Positions 57,812 through 64,000 of a DNA stretch of 64,000 nt are shown here, in pieces. The DNA is taken from NCBI GenBank assembly GCA_024138015.1, contig JAMXBB010000006.1, positions 69,625,581 through 69,689,580 on the forward strand. Reading direction: 5' to 3'. The DNA is from Lumnitzera littorea. Taxonomy: Eukaryota > Streptophyta > Magnoliopsida > Myrtales > Combretaceae. The position numbers were made by a program, and so were the translations under genes. Position 1 is the stretch's first letter; each line of letters opens with the position of its first letter. The notes under the pieces are model-generated. The model had not been told where the DNA came from and did no database searches. It saw nothing but the letters and a program-made list of their open reading frames with translations.

Positions 57812-60441
57812 TGTTAAGCTTAGTTTTTCATCATCTTAGTTCTTTTATAAAATTAGGCCTTCTTTAAACCGATCAGTACTAAACCCTACTTGTTTAATAC
57901 TGATCCTTGATTAAGGTTTAAAGAAAACCATTTTTCTTAACTTTGATAAGGTTTTAGGGTCGCCACGCGACCGAAGTTAAGAAAAAGAGTTAAGTTACCA
58001 ATTGGGTGGATTGGTTATAACTTAGATGATCTATCGATTAAAAAACCAATTTATAAAAACAGTTTTTTGAAAACTAAAGATCTAGATCTGGAGGCTAAGA
58101 ATTTTAAATCCTTGTAGGTACTATTAACTTTTTAAAATTAGAATTAAACTTAAAAATTACCTTTTAATTTTGAACAACAAGACTCAATCTAATTAAACAA
58201 AATAATCTAAACTAAAGGAAAAGAGAAATTAGGTTTTTTCATTTTTATTATTGCCTCATTAGTGTCTATATACCCATTATTCGGGAGTAGACGTACGTAG
58301 TTTTTTTAATGAAAACTTTAGTGGGTTGAGTTAATTTTAATTTTTGAAAGCAATTGAGTTTACATTTTTAGTTTAATTGGGTTCATTTAAGAAAATTTAT
58401 AAGAAAGTCCTAAATTAGATTTTTCCTTTATTTTTGAAAAATTCTAGAATGCCTTAGATTGCTATAGGTTTGTTTATTTTTATTATTTTTGAAAAACTTT
58501 GATTTTTTTAAGTGCTAAAAGAACAAAAAAATTTTCATTTATCTCCTTATTTACTTACTTTTATTTTTATATTTTTTCATTTCTATCTATTTATTTATTT
58601 TTTGTTTTTATTAAACTAAAAATAAATGGCTAATTAAACTACCTTTTTGTTACTTTTTTCTTTCTTTCTTTTTTATTTTTCTTTTTTTTTTATTTGATTA
58701 CATTTACAATGAATAAGTGAATAAAATAAATAAAAAAAAAGAAAAATCAAAATGAAGGCTCGAACTAGAAGGGAGCATGAGTTTGGTCAATTGGAGTAGG
58801 TCTTAGGTCGGTTGGTAAGTTGTTAGGTCAAATCGGCCGGGTCGAGTCAGTTGGATCTTAGTTGCCTTTAAGCTCAACAGCAATAGATTAGAGGAAGGTG
58901 GTTCAAGGTGATTCAAGCAGATTTCTTTGTAGGTGAGGAGTGTTTTGCGTATATTTCATTGGAGATAGTAGGGGTAGGGAGGTTGCTACGGCTCAGGGTG
59001 GTTGGATTGTGGGTAATGGCAGTAGCGAAGCTCCTCTTTGCTAGAGTTTGCTAGAGTTAAATGAGGTGTGGGGGTAGTGGTTTTGGGACATCACAAGTCT
59101 CGTAGTGGTGTTGGTTTAGATGAAGGAGGTTGGGAGTGGTGGTTTCGAATGGAGGTGGTTACGGTGGTTAGGGTTTGGATTTGGAGGAGCTTCGGGTCAC
59201 GACAATGGATGGGGGGAGTTAGGTTGAGAAGCTCGCGTCGTAGGGGAGTCGCGATGGTGGTTTGAATAGCTCGAATTCCTTCGATCATGGCTATAGGTTA
59301 GAGAGAGAGAGAGCACAGCCGTAAGTAGAGAGAAAAGGAGATTGTGAGAGAGAGAGAGAGAGGTCGGTCTTGGGAGTTGTTTTCTAATGGTTATGAGTGT
59401 TTGTGAACATCCCATAACACCCAATTTATAGTCGAATTCAATCGAGAACAAAGGAAAGCTCAGATTAGCCTTGAATGTAAATGCCGAAATTTCAGTTTTT
59501 TTTTTCTAACTTAGGGGCTCGATTTGACTATGTTGATTGGTGAATCTAGTCTTGTTCTTTAATTCAATTCAAAATAGGGCGTGTGGAGTATGAGATTGAT
59601 GTAAGAAATTGTGTGCCTATATGTGAAATTTGTGTGAAAATTGAAGCCAAAGTGAAGGGGGTAGGCTGTTCTTGAGAAGGAAAGAGGAGGAAAATTTGGA
59701 AAAAACAAGGGAAAATTGAGGGAAAAAGAAGGAAAGTGTTGACGTGGCGCCATGTCAACCAATTTGACCAACCCTAACTTACACGTATCGACACGTGACA
59801 CATAGCAACTGACGTGATACACTACATGGCACTATGTTAGCAAGGTTGTCTAACTTAATGATGCTACGTGTCAGGATACATGGCACAATAAGATTCTAAT
59901 ACGTAGCAATATGTTAGTTAATAAAAATAAAAAGGCCTCCCTACCTTTACCAAGATTCAAACCCAAGACCTTACACTCAATACCCAAACCAAGTTTATGT
60001 GTTTAACCATTAGGCTATTAGCCTGTACCTTACCCATATGTGTAAACTAGGTTAGCTTAGGTTATATTCAAATCTAAGCCTAAGCCCAACAACTCAATTT
60101 CTAAACTTATTTCAAAATTTTAAAAAAATCTACCCTAAATATTTTTTTCTAAAATCTTTTACTTTTTTTTTTTAATTTTTCAATTTTCTAAATTTTTTCA
60201 ATTGTCTTATTTTCTTAATTTTTTGTGTTTCTTATCTTTTTTTTTATGCTTTTTCTTATTTTTTGTATTTTCCTAAAATTATTATTTTTCTTAAATTTCT
60301 TAATTTTTTGGTTTTTTCTTTAATTTCCTATTTTTTTTGTGTTTTTCCTAATTTTAGGCCTATTGAGAAAAGAAAAGAAAATAAAATAACAAAAATAAAA
60401 GTAAAAGTAAAAATAGAGGGAGCAAAAATTAAGTGTCCACA
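57812..60441 (-). mobile_element. LTR B3 (2,630 bp, antisense, related to element B) inside Athila integrase
   Basis: Sense-strand start is TGTGGACACTTAATTTTTG at 60,441 and the end reads 'aagcttaaca' at 57,812, matching the ends of element B LTRs. It splits integrase cleanly. AAAGA occurs directly at the right (60,442-60,446) and at 57,801-57,805, six bases away from the left end, so the TSD is recognisable but a few bases were added or the LTR end is slightly longer. It carries the tRNA-like A/B boxes, GA/CT-rich repeats (59,298-59,365) and long A/T simple sequence. The open frames at 59,068-59,822 are not recognised. Confidence 0.83.
59954..60017 (-). promoter_or_regulatory. tRNA-like A and B boxes in LTR B3
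   Basis: On the minus strand 'tagcctaatggt' (60,017-60,006) matches 10 of 12 A-box positions and 'ggtttgaatc' (59,963-59,954) is a B-box-like match, at a spacing within one base of that in element B. The flanking 'aggtcttgggtttgaatc' is typical of tRNA-related SINE heads. Confidence 0.5.
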
Positions 60442-60940
60442 AAAGAAATAGGACCAACGAAGTCTATTCCCCATATATCAAAAAGCTCAATTACCAGAAT
60501 GCTATTTCGTGGTAATTTATGTCTCCTAAAGATATTTCTGATCCTTTGGCATTGAGCATATGACATAATATAATTCCTATAATCGCTAAACAAACTGGGC
60601 TAGTATAATCCATAAGATAAAATCTTAGTTGCAGTTCTTTCCACACTAAATTGGCCTCTTGCTTCTTTAGAATGACAATGCTAAATTATGTTAAGCTGTT
60701 CAGTTTCAAGCATACAATGTCTAATTGCTTGGTTAGCATAACATTTAAATAGATACGATTCATTTTAAAAATATTTCACATCAAGTAAAAACTTCTTTTT
60801 CTTTTGAAATGAGAGACCATATGGCATGATTTTACTAACTAGGTAATTAACTATAGCAGCATACCGAGCTAACCTTTGGATCTCTACTACATATAATTGT
60901 TCATTAGGGAACTCCTCATTAATGGGTGGCTCTAAAAAAT
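60442..60940 (-). pseudogene. Athila integrase, zinc-finger and early core (upstream of LTR B3)
   Basis: Minus translation: 'YAAIVNYLVSKIMPYG', 'KKKKFLLDVKYF', then the HHCC finger ('NQAIRHCMLE', 'HCHSKEARGQFSVERTATKI'), 'YIMSYAQCQRIRNIFRRHKL' and 'ELFDIWGIDFVGPISF'. The last piece contains the first catalytic Asp. It is cut immediately afterwards by LTR B3. A few stops only. Confidence 0.85.
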
Positions 60941-61031
60941 CAAATTGTAAATGAGATAAATGATCAGCAATTACGTTTTTAGTTCCCTTTTTATCTCTAA
61001 TTTCAAGGTTAAATTCTTGCAGTAATAAGAT

Positions 61032-61337
61032 CTAACGAATTAACTTAGGTTTAGCATTAATTTTAGCAAACAAATATTTTAGAGTAGTATGGTCTTTGTA
61101 TACTATTATCTTGGAACCTATTAGATAAGGCCTAAACTTATCACATGTAAATATAACTGCTAAAAGATCTTTCTCTATTGTGGCATAGTCTCTCAACACC
61201 TCATTCAAGGTTTTACTCGCATAGTATATAACATGAAATAACTTACCTCTCCTGTGCTCGAGTACTACTCCTACAGCATAGTTACTGGCATCATACATCA
61301 TCTCGAAAGGAAGCTCCCAATCAGGTGTAATGATCAT
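61032..61337 (-). pseudogene. Athila RNase H domain (101 codons open)
   Basis: RNase H removes the RNA strand after reverse transcription. The open piece has 'YDASNYAVGVVLEHRRGK', 'YASKTLNE', 'ATIEKDLLAVIFTCDKFRPY' and 'IVYKDHTTLKYLF', so catalytic Asp, Glu and Asp are all present. It is separated from RT by a frameshift near 61,340 and followed by a stop just before 'LLQEF'-type sequence. Confidence 0.9.
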
Positions 61338-62553
61338 TAGAGTTGAAATAAGCTTCTACTTCAATAACTTAAATGCCCACAAACAACTATCATAAAAAAC
61401 AAAGGTATAATCTTTTTCAAGTAAATTACAAAGAGGTTTATATATTTTAGAGAAGTCCCTATAAATCTCTTATAGAAGCCAGCATGCCCCAAGAAGCTCT
61501 TGACTTCTTTGATTGAAGTAGGTAGTGTTAACTTCTCTATTATCTCCACTTTGGCTCTATCAACTTCAATCCCCTTTTTTGACATATTGTGACCTAAGAC
61601 TATTCCCTCTTTTACCATAAAATTGGATTTTTGCTGGTTCAAAAGTAGATTAGTCTCTTTGCACCTTTTAAGCACATGGCCTAAATTAGTTAGACATGAA
61701 TCAAATGACTTCCCAAAGATAGAGAAGTCATCCATGAATATTTCAATAAAATCTTCTAACATGTCAAAAAATATAGACATCATGCATCTTTGAAAAGTAG
61801 TAGGTGCATTATAGAGACCAAAGGGCATTCTCCTAAAGGCAAAAGTGCCATAAGGATATGTAAAGGTGGTTTTCTCCTGATCCTCGGGTGCTATATGAAT
61901 TTGATTGTAACCAAAATAGCCATCAAGAAATAGTAATAATCTTGCCCTAAAAGTTTTTCTAACATTTGATCTATGAAAGAGAGGGGGAAGTGGTCTTTAT
62001 GGGTGGCATCATTTGGTTTTCTATAATCTATACAGTCTCTCTACCCGGTTACAGTGTGAGTATGGATTAACTCATTAACCTCATTTTTAACCACAGTCAT
62101 ACCACCTTTTTTTGATACTACTTGAACGGGACTAACCTACTTACCATCTAAGATAAGGCAGATAATACCTGCATCCAGCAATGTAAGTACCTTTTTCTTC
62201 ATTATCTCCTTAAGAGTTGGGTTAATTCGTTTCTATGGTTGTATTATGGGTTTGCATTTAACCTCTAGCAATATCTTATGAGTACAAATTAAGGGATTGA
62301 TCCCTTTGATATTGGCAATGGTCCACCCAATGGCTTCTTTATGCTCTCTTAGAACTCCTAGAAGTTGTTTGAGATCACCTATCAAAGAAGAGGAGATAAT
62401 TATTGGCAAAGTATCATTTGTTCCAAGATAAGCATATTTTAAATGACTGGGTAAAGGTATAAGTTTAAGTACCAAGAGTTGTATCAATGATGGGACTAGC
62501 TTCTTCTCACTGGTGCCTAGCTCTTCATAGTATTGAGCTTTGATTTCTGACAC
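61338..62553 (-). pseudogene. Athila reverse transcriptase, degenerate
   Basis: Begins with a linker typical of the lineage ('LKYAYLG', 'LLGVLREHKEAIGWTIANIK'). The RT fingers follow with 'VVSKKGGMTVVKNE', 'DCIDYRKPN', 'ATHKDHFPLPFIDQMLE' and 'YFLDGYFGYNQI', broken by several stops. The fragment 61,828-61,361 is open for 155 codons and holds MPFGLYNAP, the catalytic FMDD (about 61,727-61,738), 'GIVLGHNMSKKGIEVDRAK' and 'FLGHAGFYKRFI'. Catalytic Asp residues are intact, unlike in Gypsy-1, so this copy is younger or better preserved, though not functional. Confidence 0.9.
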
Positions 62554-62559
62554 CTATTT

Positions 62560-63130
62560 CTTGCCTTCTTCTTCTTCAGGCTCATCATCATCGCTCTAAT
62601 TATCTAGATCCTTAAGAACTAATTCCATGGTATCCAATCCTGCTTTCTCTTCTATAGACTCACAGGTAATCTCATAAAAAATATCAATAGTGTAACATGA
62701 TTTGCAATCATCAAAATGTTTTATGGCTTCATAAACATTAGAAGTTACTTGATCATCCATAACTCTTAAAGTAAGCTTATCCTATTCCATGTCTATTAAC
62801 GCCTTACCTATTGTAAGAAACAGTCTTCCAAGGATCATGGGTACTTCTCTATCCTCTTTCATCTCCAAGACTATAAAGTCGATTGAGAAGATAAATTTGT
62901 CTACCTACACTGGGACATTCTCAACAATACCCCATGGGCATTTGATACTCCTGTCAATAAGTTGCAAGGTAACATGAGTCTCCTTGCAATCTCTAAGTCC
63001 CAGCTTCCTGAAAATAGACAAAGGCATTTAGTTTATACTTGCACTTGAATCAATAAGAACTTTGTCAAAATGAAAATTTCCTATAGTGTAAAGAACAGTA
63101 AAACTCCCCTAATCTCTTTGTTTTCTAGGC
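62560..63130 (-). pseudogene. Athila aspartic protease, degenerate
   Basis: The active-site segment reads 'KVLIDSSASIN', a stop, then 'MPLSIFRKLGL' (near 63,060-63,010); the usual motif is D-L/S-G-A-S, so the Gly has been lost. It continues 'HVTLQLIDRS', 'MILGRLFLTIGKALIDME' (the second conserved ILGR segment) and then an acidic linker into RT ('DNSDDDEPEEEEGKK'-like, with a stop). Confidence 0.82.
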
Positions 63131-64000
63131 AAGGTAGATAGATTTTTCTAAAGGATCATGGAGCACTCCCCTATAAGCATAACCAGTTCGTTCCCATCAA
63201 TCTTTCTCTTCTTCGTGAGCAAATCCTTCATGAAACTAGCATACGAAGGCATCTACTGAAGTGCCTTTGCAAAAGGAATGTTGATCTACAACTTCTTGAA
63301 GACATCTAGGAATTTGGCGAATTGGGCATCTAGCTGTTATTGCTTTAGTCTTCTTGGAAAAGAAACTAAAGGAACATATAGTTTCACTTTTGGTGACTTC
63401 TACTTTCGTTCCTCTTCTACTTACTTCCCTTTTCCATTCTTTGAATTCTCCTCTTTTATTTCAACTCGTCTATCAACTATTTCAACTTCCTTTCCACTCC
63501 TCAACATAATAGCATTAACACCTTTGGGTTTCTCTTCAATATTGCTAGGTAAAGACCCTGATGGTTTACTACTCAATTGTTAAGAGATTTGATTAATTTG
63601 ATTCTCTAAATTTCGAATAGTCACCTATTGATTCTGTAACATGGTGTCAATCTTTTGCATATAACTCAACATGAGCTCTTCCATTCTAGACTAATTCTAC
63701 TGAGGTGGAGTGTTATGAGTAGGACCTTGCTTTTAGAGTCCAGGTGGTAGTTGAAATGCATTATTCTCATTCCTCCATGATAAATTTGGATAATTACGCC
63801 ACCTAGGATTGTATGTATTTGAATATGGTCCTTGATTATCAGGTTGAAAATTGTTGAGAAAGTTCACTTGTTCTCCACTAGTTGGAGTTGTGGGATTCCT
63901 AGTTAGGCACTTAAGAGTCGAATGTGGTCTTGAACATAACTCACAAAAAACAATAGGATTAGCATTAAAAGATTATGCTGAGGTGAGTTTACTTACCTGG
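63131..64000 (-). pseudogene. gag: Athila gag C-terminal half (cut by window edge)
   Basis: From the right edge: a zinc-knuckle-like 'CELCSRPHSTLKC' (about 63,905-63,945), the Asn/Gln/Tyr-rich 'GPYSNTYNPRWRNYPNLSW', a coiled-coil piece ('MEELMLSYMQKIDTMLQNQ'), 'GVNAIMLRSGKEVE' and the Lys/Glu-rich linker. Then come 'QLDAQFAKFLDVFKK' and 'GYAYRGVLHDPLEKS', which lead into protease. These are hallmarks of Athila gag. The N-terminal half lies outside the window. The plus-strand open frame at 63,278-63,583 is its shadow. Confidence 0.85.

Larger units (their letters stand above)
54371..64000 (-). mobile_element. Athila-lineage LTR retrotransposon (runs off the right edge)
   Basis: Reading right to left: gag C-terminus and zinc knuckle, protease, RT, RNase H, integrase, env-like ORF, then the purine-rich 3' region and probable 3' LTR start near 54,960. 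The order and motif wording ('MPFGLYNAPTTFQRCMM', 'GIVLGHNMSKKGIEVDRAK', 'YASKTLNE') are those of the Athila branch of non-chromoviral Ty3/gypsy elements. Frames are broken by scattered stops and frameshifts, but three segments remain open for 100 codons or more. A B-related LTR interrupts integrase. Confidence 0.9.

Noticed and set aside
59068..59822. Cluster of 64-87 codon frames on both strands in LTR B3
   Set aside because: They overlap each other on opposite strands in GA/CT- and G-rich sequence and have no counterpart in the LTRs of element B.

Overview
This is an AT-rich nuclear sequence from a flowering plant, most likely a eudicot; the species cannot be read from it. I found no host gene I can defend. 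The window is almost entirely a nested graveyard of long terminal repeat (LTR) retrotransposons. The evidence is degenerate Ty3/gypsy gag, protease, reverse transcriptase, RNase H and integrase reading frames, tRNA primer-binding sites, polypurine tracts, kilobase-scale repeats shared between distant parts of the window, and short direct target-site duplications (TSDs).

Layout. (1) 1-5,510: LTR A1 (+), Tat/Ogre-like, cut by two unclassified insertions (565-2,520 and 3,046-5,099). (2) 5,511-22,238: a decayed Tekay/Del-like chromovirus (+), called Gypsy-1, with a 3.1-kb LTR. It contains solo LTR C1 (8,652-11,714, TSD GATCA), two short related MITE-like insertions (G1, G2), and antisense solo LTR E1 (16,878-20,408, TSD GATTT). 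(3) 22,239-43,928: pieces of an Athila-like element F (-), split by antisense LTR E2 (23,660-37,111) and antisense solo LTR C2 (39,437-42,368, TSD GGTGT). E2 itself is split by element B (25,982-35,830, TSD AAAGA). B is structurally complete (1.93-kb LTRs, PBS, PPT) but lacks pol, and about 2.2 kb of its 3' internal part is tandem repeats. (4) 43,929-47,570: a second A-type LTR (A2, +) with PBS and a gag-like fragment. (5) 47,571-54,370: the 5' end of an antisense element H, carrying an unrecognised broken reading frame. It is interrupted by LTR D (47,735-51,088) and by a Gypsy-1-type LTR fragment. (6) 54,371-64,000: an Athila element (-) with gag, protease, RT, RNase H, integrase and a downstream env-like ORF. 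Its integrase is split by a B-related LTR (57,812-60,441).

No element here looks able to move by itself. Stops often sit where conserved Gln, Arg or Trp codons are expected, which suits decay of methylated DNA. The points most worth a second look are the two-stage tandem array in B, tRNA-like A/B boxes conserved in three B-type LTRs, a splice-acceptor-like site shared by several LTR families, telo-box clusters in E, and the unrecognised frame in H.
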